Below, piece by piece: positions 10,691 through 21,154 of a stretch of 64,000 nt of DNA; within the stretch, counting starts at the first letter, position 1, and each line of letters starts with the position of its first letter. A program made the position numbers and the translations under genes. The stretch spans positions 365,695,233 through 365,759,232 of the forward strand of contig NC_080539.1 of NCBI RefSeq assembly GCF_028640845.1, in the 5' to 3' direction. Source of the DNA: Ahaetulla prasina (taxonomy: Eukaryota; Chordata; Lepidosauria; Squamata; Colubridae). Under the pieces are notes generated by a model. The model did no database searches. It had not been told where the DNA came from and saw only the letters and a program-made list of their open reading frames with translations.

Positions 10691-11002
10691 CGAGCTTGGG
10701 GATTGCTTCGGCCTCCTGGTGCAGGGCTTTGGGCAAAGGCTGGAGGGAAGTACAGCTAATGGTGAAGAGCCAGAGGGCCTTGTTCCAGTGGTACTGCATC
10801 ATGGCCTGAAACTGTCTGACCATCTCGAGCACTGGCACCTGGCCTTGCACTCCCGCAGGTCTTCTCTCTGCTTGGAAAGCCTATGCTCCTAGTCCTCAGG
10901 GAGGTGCTTCTGCTGAGCCTCCTTCTTGGCCAGATCCAATTTGAACTGAGCTGTTTTGCCAACTCTTTCTCATGCTGGCTATTTAGCGCCAACAACTGCT
11001 TC
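10691..11002 (-). pseudogene. coiled-coil gene fragment, possibly centrobin-derived
   Basis: On the minus strand from 11002 a frame reads QLLALNSQHEKELAKQL. After a one-base shift comes LDLAKKEAQQKHL, an in-frame stop (TAG), then EHRLSKQREDLRECKAR. After a second shift comes VRQFQAMMQYHWNKALWLF. This is a charged heptad-like coiled coil, and the QAMMQ-HW block recalls a centrobin (CNTROB) segment as I remember it. The frame is interrupted by at least two shifts and a stop, so it is a pseudogene. It begins after a CCAACAG that could be an old splice acceptor (15526-15534 on the far side of the gypsy element), which would suggest capture of genomic DNA rather than a processed copy. It lies inside the hAT carrier. 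That it derives from a protein is fairly likely; its identity is tentative. Confidence 0.5.
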
Positions 11003-11191
11003 TGTTATGTTCTGGAAGTAACGAGGCTGGAGACCAGGGTAGTGACAACAGCTCTTTAATATAGGGTGAACCCAGCAACAGGCTGGGGGAAAAACCTCTC
11101 CTTTTATACAGTTCTGGTGGAGGCTTCGTCCAATCAGCAACGTGCTGATTTCCCGCTCAAATATTTAAAGGTACAAACATAATACATAACA
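11003..11191 (-). repeat. 3' LTR of the gypsy-type element
   Basis: Runs TGTTATG...CATAACA with 4-bp or longer inverted termini. Identical to the other LTR except in the last ~25 bp as read on the + strand. Confidence 0.92.
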
Positions 11192-11202
11192 CTCCTCCTC
11201 CC
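11192..11202 (-). other. polypurine tract of the gypsy-type element
   Basis: Read on the minus strand this is GGGAGGAGGAG directly against the 3' LTR, the expected primer position for plus-strand DNA synthesis. Confidence 0.75.
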
Positions 11203-11530
11203 AGAAAACACTTTGCCTCTATTTACATATTTTATTTACATGTTATTTTTCGGCGTAGTCACGCAAATAACCTGGGCGTCTCCTAGTTCTTTCTGACCTC
11301 GCGGTTCAGTTCTGGGTGGTGTTTTGAGCTGGTCGGAGGGGCTGTTTTCTCCTCCCAGCTCTTTCTCTGGGCCATGGGCTCCGGATTATTGCAGACTCTT
11401 TTTCTTGGCCATCCGGCCTTGGATTACTTTTGTAATTTTCCTGCTGTTTCCCTCGGGACCTGATGGCGTCGCTGGAACTCTGGGACCTCAGCTAAGTCTT
11501 GCGCCTCCCGGGTCATTGTCAGCTGTGGGT

Positions 11531-14330
11531 TCAAATAAGGTATTGGTCATGATCTGTTTCATTTGGTTTGGTTTGATCAGTTATTCGTTTCCTTAACTGA
11601 TCTATGTGGCGCCTCCATACTCGGTTGTCTGGTAGCTCTACCACGTACGATTTTGGGCCGGTTATCTTTATTATTTGTCCTGCAGCCAACTTGGGCCGTC
11701 CCCATAGTTTCGGGCCCACACCGGTCGCCTATGCCCATTTCCTTGTTTTTCTAGTTCCCCTTGTAACCCTCTGGTGTGTAATGGGGATTCAAGCGGTCAA
11801 GTGGGCACGGGTTTCCGTCCCATCAACAATTCGGCTGGGCTTCTGCCTGTAGCCGTGCTTGGGGTTCTGTGCTGAGCGGCCAGAAAAAGTCTATCTTTGT
11901 TTGCCAGTCACCTGGCTTGAGCCTGGACAATGCCTCCTTAGCGCTCCGGACGGAGCGCTCTGCAAGGCCATTCGGCGCAGGGTGGAAAGGCGCAGAGAGG
12001 GCATGTCGGATGCCTCCTCTGCCAGGTATTCTTCAAACTGGGCTGCCGTGAATTGGGGCCCATTGTCGGACACCAGAGTGTCCGGCAACCCGTGAGTTGC
12101 GAATAGGTGGCGCGGGGCTGCGATTACTGCTTCGGCCGTAGTGGATTTCATGAGTATGATCTCCAACCATTTAGAAAATGCATCAACAACCACTAGGAAC
12201 GTTTGGCGTGGAAAGGGCCAGCAAAATCAATGTGGATTCTTGACCAGGGCCCTTGGGGCTTTTCCCATTCCTGACTGGGGCCGTTGGGGTAGAGGTCTGG
12301 ACTCTTGGCAAGCCTGGCATTTCCCTACCCTCTCAGCAATCTCTGCGTCCATGAGTGGCCACCACACATAGCTTCTAGCTAACCCTTCATCCTTACGATC
12401 CCTGGGTGACCCTCGTGGAGGAGGTCCAATACCTTTCCCTTAATTTATCAGGAATTATTACACGATCACCCCATAACAGGCACCCCTTGAGCCGAGAGCT
12501 CATCTCGTTTTTAACAAATTCTTTGAACCGTTCGCCCGGCAGCGGCCACCCTCTCTGTACCCAACCGGTACAGTCCTTAACACAATGTCGGTATGATGCC
12601 GAGCCACTTCCTTAGATGTGACTGGGCCAGAGTCAAGAGTCAATAAGTAGGATGGGCGTCCCGGAGTGGGGTCTTGATCGCCCCTGGTAGTGGGCATCGG
12701 CTCAAGCGTCTGCATGCCCCACTTCTTTCCTGGTCGATGCTGCAGCTTATGCGAATAAGCGGCTAAGAATATAGTCCATCGGGTCAAGCGTGGCGAAAGT
12801 GCCACAGGCGTTGGGCGATCGCCAGCCAGTATCCCTAGTAGCGGTCTGTGGTCAGTCACGATTTCAAAATCCGCCCAAAGACATATTCGTGGAATTTTTG
12901 ACCCCTGACACAATGGCTAGTGCTTCTTTGTCTAATTGGCTGTAGTTCTCTCTGGGAGGACATCGTTCTAGAGTAAAAGCTATAGGGGCTTCTGTGCCGT
13001 TTGAAGTCTATGGCTGAGTACAGCCCCACCCCATAAGGAGGCATCGCAAACCAGCACTAGGGGTAATGAGTTGTGATATTGGATGAGCAGGCTATCACTT
13101 GAGAGCAGGTTCTTTACTGCTTCAAAGCCCTATTTTCCGACTTTCCCCAAGACCAAACAGTATTTTTTCCTAAGAGCCTATGCAGCGGTTCCGCAACAGT
13201 TGCTTTGTTCTTTAAAAAGACCGCGTAAAAATTCACCAATCCCAGGAATGCCTGCAGCTCTGCTTTGTTTTGGCGCTGGAGCCTTCTAATTGCCTTAACC
13301 TTGCTCTCAGTAGGGTGAATTCCTTTCTTGTCTATCCGGTAGCCCAAGAAATCGGATTCGACCCCTATCTGGCATTGTTTGCCTTGACTTTTAATCCGGC
13401 TGTCCGGAAAATGCTCAAACCTTTCTTAACGCTCCCCAATTCCTCCATGTTTTCCCTGAAATTAGGACATCATCAGTAGGGAACTACCCTGGGAGCCCTG
13501 CAGTAGTCGTTCCATTAGGTTTTGGAACAGCCTGGTGCCACACTCACCCCAAATTGCAATCGGTGCACTTGAAGGCCCCCTGTGCGTCTGTCGTTTGGGC
13601 TTCGCTGTGCGGGCGTCTACTGGCAGTTGTTGGTAGGCTTGGGCCAAGTCTAACTGCAAAGACTTGCCCTTGCCCCAAAGAGTGCAATAAGTGTTGCACC
13701 ACGGAACCGGTAAGCGCTTTTCTGTAAGGCTTTGTTAAGCGTCGCCTTGTAGTCAGCGCAAATTCTAATTGACCCGTCCGGCTTTATTGGGGTGACGATT
13801 GGCGTCTCCCACTTTGCGTGATCGACTGGCACCAAAATCCCCTGATTTATGAGCTTATCCAGCTGCTTATCGATTTTTGGTTTTAGGGCAAAGGACTCTC
13901 CTCGCCTTAAGCCTAATGGGGCTACCTGGGGTCTAAGTTGAAGGAAATAGGGGTCCCCTTGTACTTGCCCAGGCAGTCCTTGAAGACATCTTCGAACACG
14001 TTAAAGAGAATGTCTTCCAGGTTACAGTCACTTCTGTAGATGCCAGTCACTCCCATGCCCAGGGCACGAAACCAGTCTAGTCCCAACAGACTGGGCAGGG
14101 TTCCGTCGACGATCGTGATGGGCAGGGTCTTCTTGTGTGGACCGTGCTACGACTCGGACGGAGGTGGTCCCTCGAACAGGATGCGATTCCCTGGTAGTCG
14201 TGGACTCGTAGCGTTGTGCTTGCAGGTGGCGCTCACACGGACGGCAGCGACTTTGCCAAAGTGTCCCAGGACATGATGGTGATCGCTGATCCCGTGTCTA
14301 CTTGAGCCGGCACCGTACTCCCTCTATTTT
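11531..14330 (-). pseudogene. gypsy-type pol (protease, RT, RNase H, integrase), fragmented
   Basis: Minus-strand fragments in order: protease with VDTGSA (near 14285-14301), reverse transcriptase with RICADYKATLN (near 13770) and QLDLAQAYQQLPV (near 13650), a MGYRIDKKGIHPTESKVKAI block (13114-13347), RNase H with DHRPLLGIL (near 12840), integrase with FSKWLEI and LVSDNGPQFTAAQFEEYL (11891-12193), and a C-terminal WRRHIDQLRKR segment (11531-11719). They fall in different frames, separated by stops and small indels. The reverse transcriptase catalytic YxDD block is not visible in the open pieces. No working polyprotein can be made. Confidence 0.88.
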
Positions 14331-14449
14331 TGGTTTGGTGAAGATCTTCTTCTCCACTTGGGTCGGCGCGCCTATGACCACAGTTGTTTGGTTGGAATCC
14401 GCGCCTTTTTGTTTGAGCCAATCGCGGGTCGCCTTGCCGATTCCGCGCT

Positions 14450-15238
14450 CTGATTGGCCGATTTGAATTCGGCGGAAGGTTGGGCGCTCGACAAACTTGA
14501 GCTAGGTGCCCTTTCTTCCCACACCGCCGACATGTCGCGTCCTTAAACTTGCAGCGTTGGCGCTGGTGTTGACCCCGCAGCTTCCGCATTCGTCTCGGTC
14601 CCCTTTGTCGCGTTTTCGGTCGGCAGACCCTTCCTCATCTTCACCGTCGGATTCGGTCTGAACCTCCTCCTGGTGCACGGAGTTGCCTTGGCGCCGCCTT
14701 TGGTGGGACCGGCTTCTGCAGTGTCTCTGCCGCTTGGGAGGACATTTCATGTGCTCTGGCCCGTCCAGGCGTTGGCCAGCGTTAGGTTGCTCTTTGCTAG
14801 CAGCCGTCGCCGCAAACGGATGTCTTTGACCCCTCGGATGAGTTGCTCGAGGAGCACCTCGTCTAGGTCGCGGTATCCGCAGTCCTTGGACGCTTTTCTT
14901 AGGGCGGCCATGTAGTCACCGATGGATTCGCCCTCCATCTGCCTTCGCTCTCCGAATTCAAACCGCCGCACGTATTTGGACGGCGTTGGTGCGAAGTGAT
15001 TTTTCAGTAAAGTCTGTAGGGTTGGCCACGACACCGACTGCAACGGCGATGGCTCTGCCAGGGCTTCCGCGATATCAATGACCTCCGGACCACAGTGGCT
15101 TAAGAAATAAGCCCTTTTTCGGTTATCTGGAACTCTTTGCAGTTCGTTGGCTTCTAGAAAGCTTTCGAAACGGGTCATATACGTTCCCCATTTCTCTTTA
15201 GCCGGGTCAAACGGTGCGGGCGGAGTGTAACTGGACAT
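14450..15238 (-). pseudogene. gypsy-type gag with CCHC knuckle, frameshifted
   Basis: A 163-residue open frame from 15238 starts MSSYTPPAPFDP and continues through WGTYMTRFESFLEANEL, typical of the capsid-type gag of vertebrate Ty3/gypsy elements. The nucleocapsid CRRCGKKGHLAQVC (CCHC) is at about 14490-14532 in another frame. Gag forms the particle that packages element RNA. Here it is broken between capsid and nucleocapsid. Confidence 0.85.
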
Positions 15239-15319
15239 CTCCGCTTTTCTGCCCTGAGTTTGCTGGGTTCGGGTCTATCGTGCTTCAGCTCGGTTCTGGT
15301 TCTCCTTAGCCTCGAAATC

Positions 15320-15335
15320 CCATCCTCGTCGCCAA
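15320..15335 (-). other. primer binding-like site of the gypsy-type element
   Basis: Directly inside the 5' LTR the minus strand reads TTGGCGACGAGGATGG. The TGG following the LTR would pair with the CCA end of a tRNA. I do not assign the tRNA species. Confidence 0.65.
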
Positions 15336-15525
15336 TGTTATGTTCTGGAAGTAACGAGGCTGGAGACCAGGGTAGTGACAACAGCTCTTTAATATAGGGT
15401 GAACCCAGCAACAGGCTGGGGGAAAAACCTCTCCTTTTATACAGTTCTGGTGGAGGCTTCGTCCAATCAGCAACGTGCTGATTTCCCGCTCAAATATTTA
15501 AAGGTATATACAATAATACATAACA
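15336..15525 (-). repeat. 5' LTR of the gypsy-type element
   Basis: Pairs with 11003-11191. Followed by the target repeat GCTTC at 15526-15530. Confidence 0.92.
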
Positions 15526-15919
15526 GCTTCCTGTTGGGGCCCTAAGGAGCCCAGGCGGGCAGGCGAGGCGTGGCTAAGAGGGGAGAGGCGAGTACAGGGC
15601 GGTGAGGCGCCCCTCGACATGACATCGAGTTTGCCACACCCACCCAGTCACATGACCACCTAGCCACGCCCACCCAGCCGGTCATTAGGCAGATCATATT
15701 AGTGGTCCACGGGATTTAAAATTATGAATTTAGTGGTCCCTGTGGTCCGAAAAGTTGGGGACCCCTGATCTAGGACTTTGTTTTCTTGGCCGTCCACAGG
15801 ATTCCCAGAAGTCTTCTCCGACTCCAATATCCAAAAGCATCAGTCCTCTTCCTTTGCAAAGTTCATTTTTAGCCTAGTTCAGGGTCTTGTGGTGACCGTA
15901 TCACAATCCCATAAAGAGG

Positions 15920-16425
15920 GGCCCTTTGCACATAGTCTTCGACTTACAACCACAAATCAGGGCAAAATTTCTGTTGCTAAGTAAGACAGAGGTTAAGTTA
16001 GTTTTGTCCCGTTTTACGACCTTTCTTGCCACAGTTGTTAAATGAATCACTGCAGCTGTTAAATTAGTAACCTGGTTGTTGAGTGAATCTGGCTTCCCCA
16101 TTGACTTTGCTTGTCAGAAGGTCGCAAAAGTTGATCACGTGACCCCGGGACACTGCAACCGTCATAAATGCGTGCCAGTTGTTAAGCATCCAAGTTTGGT
16201 CCCGTGACCACAGGGATGCTATAACAGTCGTAAGTGCGAAAAACAGTCATAAGACATTTTTCAGCGCCGCTGTAACTTCAAAAGGTCACTAAAGGAATGC
16301 TGGTCACTTCACAGCAGTGGCAAGAAAGATTGTAAAATGGGCCAAAGCGCACTTAACCACTGTCTTGCTTAGTCACAGAAATGTTGGGCTGAATTGTGGT
16401 CGTAAGTCAAGGACCACCTTGTATA
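15920..16425. mobile_element. imperfect palindromic repeat, dry-tract family F
   Basis: Ends with GTCTTCGACTTACAAC-like and GTCGTAAGTCAAGGACCACC-like sequences that are mutual inverse complements. The same family recurs about ten times (19166, 21155, 28966, 33072, 41151, 47682, 52103, 53588, 56690, 63605). No coding region; probably a non-autonomous DNA transposon, superfamily not determined. Confidence 0.65.
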
Positions 16426-16931
16426 TATATATCAGCTCATGCACCTGTGAACATTTTCAGTGATGGTGAAGCAACAACCTTCCCCTTTCCTCCACTAGAG
16501 GGCGCACTGAAACAATATTGTAAGCGGAATTTTTGTGCCAATTTTTCTTTTATTCCCTTCTCTGTCTCCTTTTCCTTCTTTCCCTCACTGCATTCAAAAT
16601 CAACAAGGGGCAAAAAAAAAAAAAATTCAACAAGAGAAGTTTTTGACTGTCCTCCGACTTTTTCTATCACATACACACACACACTTCCCTTTGGTAGGAA
16701 GCAGCAAAGCAATTTTCCTTTGCAGCAAACTTTAAACCCTGTCATAGAAGGGCTGACACAGCCGAGCAGTGCCTGTCCCAGATGTTAACTCGTTTATCTG
16801 TTAACATCTGACAGATAAGCGAGTTAATCTGTTGTTTAAGATTATGACAGATCTTAATCTTAAAGATGCCTAAAACAGATTCTAGAACTCACGGTCTGCT
16901 GCTTTTTAGCCTGGTGCCTTAACCACTAGAC
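16426..16931. other. no gene; inverted repeat and SINE fragment
   Basis: Contains a short (CA) run near 16673 and a local inverted repeat at 16779-16838 (AGATGTTAACTCG...CGAGTTAATCT). A fragment of the second SINE family (antisense, AGAACTCACGGTCTGCTG) lies near 16885-16930. Confidence 0.5.
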
Positions 16932-17630
16932 TAGGTGTCCCCAATCCCCAGTCCGTGGTTTGGCAACGGGCTGCGGGATGCCAGAAACTGGGCTGTAAAA
17001 GTGGACGAGCGAAGCCTCATTCAAGGGATACAGGCAGCAAAGAAAACCACGCCCCCTCCGGTCCACAGACAAACCTCCCTCCACGGAACCGGTCTGTCGT
17101 GTCCCACTCCTCCTCTGACGGCCGAGTCGGGGAAGTCCGTATCAAGCGTGCCTCTGCAGCTCTGCCAAAGTCCTGTCAGAGTTCTCAGGGCAGGCAGGAA
17201 TCCAAGGTGTGACTTCAGCAATCCAGATTAGACTTTGCCTGACTCAGAGAATGCCAGAAAGCAGATCCTTTATATAGGCCATGGGGTGTGGCTCCATGAC
17301 TCAGCACTTATCCAGGCCTGCCCCTCCCTTCCTTTTGCTGACGTCGCCTCTCCATTCTCCGGAAGCGTGGAGAATGCATCCATTGCATCGTTTCGTCTCC
17401 AGCTGTTGGTAATCCCAGCTCGTGGCTGGCTTCAGGCGCACATGCTATCGGAGGGAGGTTTGTTTGTTCGGTTTGTCCGGGCATGGTGCCAGGGCTGGGG
17501 GCTGGAGGCATGCCAGGACATTCTTCTGTACTATCAGCATCCGGCAGGAGATAAGAGGGGCCCAGCTGCGGCGGGGGGAGCCAGCGAGGCACAACACTGT
17601 CCCTGGTGGCCAGAAGGTTGGGGGCCGCTG
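16932..17630. mobile_element. hAT element split by a solo LTR
   Basis: The left end reads TAGGTGTCCCCAATCC and the right end AAGGTTGGGGGCCGCTG (inverse complements). Flanks are CACTAGAC (16924-16931) and CACTAGGC (17631-17638). The LTR at 17095-17596 splits a GGAACCGGTC|CCTGG segment typical of this hAT type. Confidence 0.75.
17095..17596 (-). mobile_element. solo LTR, minus strand, about 502 bp
   Basis: Starts TGTCGTGTCCC and ends GAGGCACAACA, so the minus strand runs TGTTGTG...GACACGACA like the copies at 33653 and 41730. An antisense TATA-like block (CTTTATATAGG) is at about 17269-17279. Flanking 5-mers CGGTC and CTGTC match at four of five positions. Confidence 0.75.
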
Positions 17631-17659
17631 CACTAGGCCAACCGAGCATTTGGGTTTCT

Positions 17660-18600
17660 CGGTGAGTGATGGCCTCCCTTTGTAAGGGGCACTGCTCCCA
17701 CAATTATGGGAGCAGTGTCCGTACTGATTGAGTGGGTTCAGAGGTATTTCACGAGAAGAGTCCTCCGCTCCTCTACTCACAATAGAACTTTCCCTACGCC
17801 ATCAGGCTTGAAATTTTGGCCTTGGATAATCTGGAATTGCCGCCGCCTGCGGTCCGATTTAAGCATAGTACACAAAATTGTCGGCTACAACGTCTTGCCT
17901 GTCAATGACTTCTTCAGCTTCAACCACAATAGTACACGGGCAAACAATCGATACAAACTCAAGGTCAACCGCTTCAAACTCGATGGCAGAAAATACAATT
18001 TCAGCAACAGAGTCAGTGGTGGGTTCTAACCGGTGTTACCACTGGTTTGCTTCGCGTACTGGTTTGCTTTGCTTCGTGCGCGATCAGCACTCGCGTGTGA
18101 GCAAAGCGAGCACATACGCCAAACTTATGCTTTGTGCAAGCACATTGAATTGCAAAACAGCTGAGGCATGGCAATCTGCTCTGCCACACTTTTCATCTGG
18201 GCTAAAAACAAAGGAATAAAGTAGGTATAGCGCGGGGGCGGGCAGGAGAGCCCAGCTGATGGTCGGAGCAAACTGGTTCACTCTCACATCAACATTTCTG
18301 CTACTGGCTCTCCCGAACCGGGGAGAACTGGTAGCAACCAACCACTGAACAGAGTGGTCAACGCCTGGAATGCTCTATCCAACTCCGTTGTTACAGCCTC
18401 AAACCCTCACAACTTCAACTTCAAACTGTTTACCATGGACTCCTTTCTTAAGAGGTCCGTAAAGGGGGCGTGCATAAGCGCACCAGCGTGCCTACCGTCC
18501 CTGTCTTACTGTCCCCATTTATTTGTATTTACTTCCTTTGTTTATGTTTATGTTCAGCCCTATACTTGTTACCTTGTACATGTTTGACAAACAAACAAAC
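17660..18600 (+). mobile_element. L3/CR1-like LINE 3' end split by a hAT element
   Basis: Plus strand encodes the same ORF2 C-terminus as 10256-10549 (near 17790-18010 and 18356-18450), interrupted by the hAT at 18014-18347. After the stop the 3' UTR runs to an AAAC-repeat tail at 18581. Frames are broken. Confidence 0.7.
18014..18347. mobile_element. short hAT element, perfect duplication AACAGAGT
   Basis: Ends CAGTGGTGGGTT and AACCAACCACTG. AACAGAGT is at 18006-18013 and 18348-18355. Deleting the element and one repeat restores the LINE reading through NRV..VNAWN, which confirms the boundaries. Confidence 0.92.
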
Positions 18601-18621
18601 AAACAAACAAACAAACAAACA
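18581..18621. repeat. (AAAC)n tail microsatellite
   Basis: About ten tetramer units directly after the LINE 3' UTR, most simply the expanded LINE tail. Confidence 0.85.
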
Positions 18622-18789
18622 GATAAATAGAATAAAATAACATGCGGGGAGAGGCAATAAAATTCAGTAAGCACACATGGAAAAGGTTGCCACAGTAATG
18701 CGACTTGCAGAACTTACCCGCTGAAGGGTGTGTTTTCTTGAGGGGTGTTTACAAGTTCAGAGAAAGTTTAGCTGTGTGCTGAACTGGTC

Positions 18790-19165
18790 ACACCACACCA
18801 TTGTTTATAATATTTATTTATTTGTATCCTGACTTTGTTATTATTTTTACAAATAATTCCAGGCGGTAAACATATCCAACACACCTTCCTACTACTACTT
18901 TCCCCACAACAACAACAACACTGTGAGATCGGTTGGGCTGAGAGAAAAGGGTTAGTTTTCATGCCTAAGGTGGGACTAGAACTCACCATCTCCTGGTGAT
19001 TGGTCCAAAGTCACCCAGCTGGCTTTCATGCCTAAGGCGGGACTAGAACTCACCATCTCCCGGTTATTGGCCCAAAGTCACCCAGCTGGCTTTCATGCCT
19101 AAGGCAGGACTAGAACTAGAACTCCCAGTCTCCAGGTGATTGACCCAAGTCAATGACCTCTGCAA
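18790..19165 (-). mobile_element. second SINE family with tandem head units
   Basis: Minus strand carries the tail (CAACAACAACAACACTG antisense) and three head units of about 65 bp, each with AACTCACCATCTCC and AAAGTCACCCAGCTGGC blocks. The same SINE occurs at 27455, 31151, 51465 and 62700. Confidence 0.7.
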
Positions 19166-19735
19166 AAAGTATTGTAAAATAGGATTGGTTTTATGACTGT
19201 TACGAGTTATGACCATAATAGGCAAACTCCAATTCGGTTGTAACTCGAGGGCTATTTTAATGGCTCAACTTACAACCATTCATTTAGCAACTGCTCAAAG
19301 TTACCACGGCACTGAAAAAATAACATACAACCAATCCTCACAATCATCGCAGCATCCCTAGGGTCATATGATCAAAATTCAGGAGCTTGGCAACTGGTGG
19401 TTTACTTCACTTCACTTCACTTTATTGTTTTGTTATTTTACTTTATTTAAATATTTTATTTTATTCATTAAATTTCTATGCTGTCCTTCTAAAGTGACTC
19501 TGGGCTGTCTCTTTATGACAGTTACAATATCATGTAATCTCCATAGCAGCTTCCAACAAGCAAAGTAAATGGGGGAAGCCGGATTCATTTAATGACCACA
19601 TTAATAAGTAATTCGTTTAACAACCATGGCAAAGAAGGTTCATAAAATCAGGCATGACTCATGTAACAGCCACCTTGCTTAGCAATGAAAATGCTGATGC
19701 AATTGTGGTCATAACCCATGGACTACCTGTACGTT
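19166..19735. mobile_element. family F palindromic repeat, split
   Basis: Degenerate copy with GACTGTTACGAGTTATGACC and AACCCATGGACTACCTGTAC ends. It is interrupted at about 19405-19515 by an AT-rich, LINE-tail-like segment. Confidence 0.5.
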
Positions 19736-20004
19736 TAAGAGCTTGGCGTCTTAGGAGAAGCAAGAAAGCGGTCAAGCAAGGTTGGAAATGACTTCCATGG
19801 GGATTAGAACAGCCCTTTTTCATATTCAGAATGGCATTTTATTATGAGCCCCAGTTGGCAGGTTATCTCAAAATCTGGACTCCATATGTTCATTTATATG
19901 TTTAATTTCCCAGTTTGCCTCTTGTTACATAAACTGACTTCAGTATTAATAATGTAATTGTTAATGAGTAGGAATAGATATCCAAAGTTTAGAATAGAAC
20001 AGAA

Positions 20005-20052
20005 CAGAACAGAAGATGGGATGGGATGGGACAGGACAGGACAGGACAGGAC
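20005..20052. repeat. GAACA/GGGAT/GGACA pentamer tract
   Basis: Degenerate pentamer run (AGAAC, TGGGA, CAGGA). The next hAT duplication (GACAGGAC) falls within it. Confidence 0.75.
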
Positions 20053-20299
20053 CAGTGGTGGGTTTCCATTTTTTTTACTACCAGTTCTGTGGACGTGGCT
20101 TAGTAGGCATGGCATGGCTTGGTGGGCGTGGCTTGGTGGGCGTAGCAGGGGAAGGATACTGTAAAATCTCCATTCCCTCCCCAGTCCAGGGGAAGGTTAC
20201 TGCAAGATCCACATTTCCTCCCCATCGGCTAGGACTTCTCCAAACTACTCAAAATTTCTGCTACCGATTCTGCAGAACTGGTCAGAGACCTCTTGACTG
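20053..20299. mobile_element. short hAT element, duplication GACAGGAC
   Basis: Begins CAGTGGTGGGTTTCC and ends near TTGACTG. GACAGGAC is at 20045-20052 and 20300-20307. The left flank is itself a GACAG repeat, so the duplication is less certain than elsewhere. Confidence 0.75.
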
Positions 20300-20326
20300 G
20301 ACAGGACAAAATATGGAACAGCACAG

Positions 20327-20700
20327 AATAGAATAACAGAGTAGGAAGGGACCTTGGCATTTCTCTAGTCCAACCCGCTGTTCGAGCAGCAAACCCTATC
20401 AGGGGTGTCCAAACTTGGTCCCTTTAAGACTTTTGGACTTCAACTCCCAGAGTCCCTCAGCCAGCAAAACTGGCTGAGGAACTCTGGGAGTTGAAGTCCA
20501 AAAGTCTTAAAGGGACCAAGTTTGGACACCCCCGCCCTATACCATTTCCAACGGCTGTCCAATTTCTTCTTAAAAATCTCCAATGTATGGAGGTTGTATC
20601 CACAACTTTATCCACAACTTCTGGAGGCAAGTCATTCCACAGATTAATTGTTCTCACTGTCAAGAAATTTCTCCTTATTTCTAAGTTGGTCTTCTCCTTG
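20327..20700 (-). mobile_element. CR1 LINE 3' end with MITE inside
   Basis: Antisense CR1 3' end (AAGGGACCTTGG, CTAGTCCAACCCGC), split by a MITE at 20400-20534, then the ORF2 C-terminus to about 20700. Confidence 0.8.
20400..20534. mobile_element. palindromic hAT-like MITE in CR1
   Basis: CAGGGGTGTCCAAACTTGGT and its inverse, with nearly perfect arms. Flanks share CCCTAT; the full 8-bp duplication is degenerate. Confidence 0.8.
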
Positions 20701-21150
20701 TTTAACTATAACTATAATAATATCAGAGTTGGAAGGAACCTTGGAGGTCTTCTAGTCCAATCCCCTGCCAAGGCAGGAAACCCTACACCATTTCAGACAA
20801 ATGGCTATCCAACATTTTCTTAAAAATTTCCAGTGTTGGAGCATTCACAACTTCTGCAGGCAAGTTGTTCCACTGATTAATTGTTCTAACTGTCAGGAAA
20901 TTTCTCCTTAGTTCTCAGTTGCTTCTCTCCTTGATTCTTGTTCTTCCCTCAGGTGCTTTGGAGAATAGTTTGACTCCCTCTTCTTTGTGGCAACCCCTGA
21001 GATATTGGAAGACTGCTATCATGTCTCCCCTAGTCCTTCTTTTTATTAAACTAGACATACCCAGTTCCTGCAACCGTTCTTCATATGTTTTAGCCTCCAG
21101 TCCCCTAATCCTCTTTCTTGCTCTTCTCTGCACTCTTTCTAGAGTCTCTT
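20701..21150 (-). mobile_element. second CR1 LINE 3' end, same orientation
   Basis: Starts with the 3' end TCAGAGTTGGAAGGAACC and extends to the RVQRRARKRIRGLEAKTYEE part of ORF2 on the minus strand (20915-21133). It abuts the previous CR1 head to tail. Confidence 0.85.
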
Positions 21151-21154
21151 TTTT

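Larger units (their letters stand above)
11003..15525 (-). mobile_element. gypsy-type (Ty3-like) LTR retrotransposon, 4.5 kb, inactive
   Basis: It is complete in structure: LTRs of 189 and 190 bp, a 5-bp target duplication GCTTC (10998-11002, 15526-15530), a primer binding-like site beside the 5' LTR and a purine tract beside the 3' LTR. On the minus strand the order is gag, CCHC zinc knuckle, protease, reverse transcriptase, RNase H, integrase, which is the Ty3/gypsy order. No envelope-like gene was seen. The LTRs differ only in the last ~25 bp, implying a recent insertion, yet gag-pol is broken into many frames. It sits in the centrobin-like fragment within a hAT element. Confidence 0.92.
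9849..15767. mobile_element. composite hAT element with perfect 8-bp duplication
   Basis: The left end CAGCGGTCACCAACC and the right end AGTTGGGGACCCCTG are imperfect inverted repeats. The direct repeat ATCTAGGA lies at 9841-9848 and 15768-15775, exactly the hAT duplication length. Both subterminal regions repeat a GTGGTCC motif. Between the ends lie an L3-like LINE tail, a centrobin-like protein fragment and a complete gypsy-type element. I see no hAT transposase, so the carrier is non-autonomous. Removing the LINE and gypsy insertions leaves roughly 0.8 kb, including the protein fragment. Confidence 0.8.

Noticed and set aside
14040..14915. Plus-strand open frames near the gypsy-type gag
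   Set aside because: They are antisense to gag and protease sequence.
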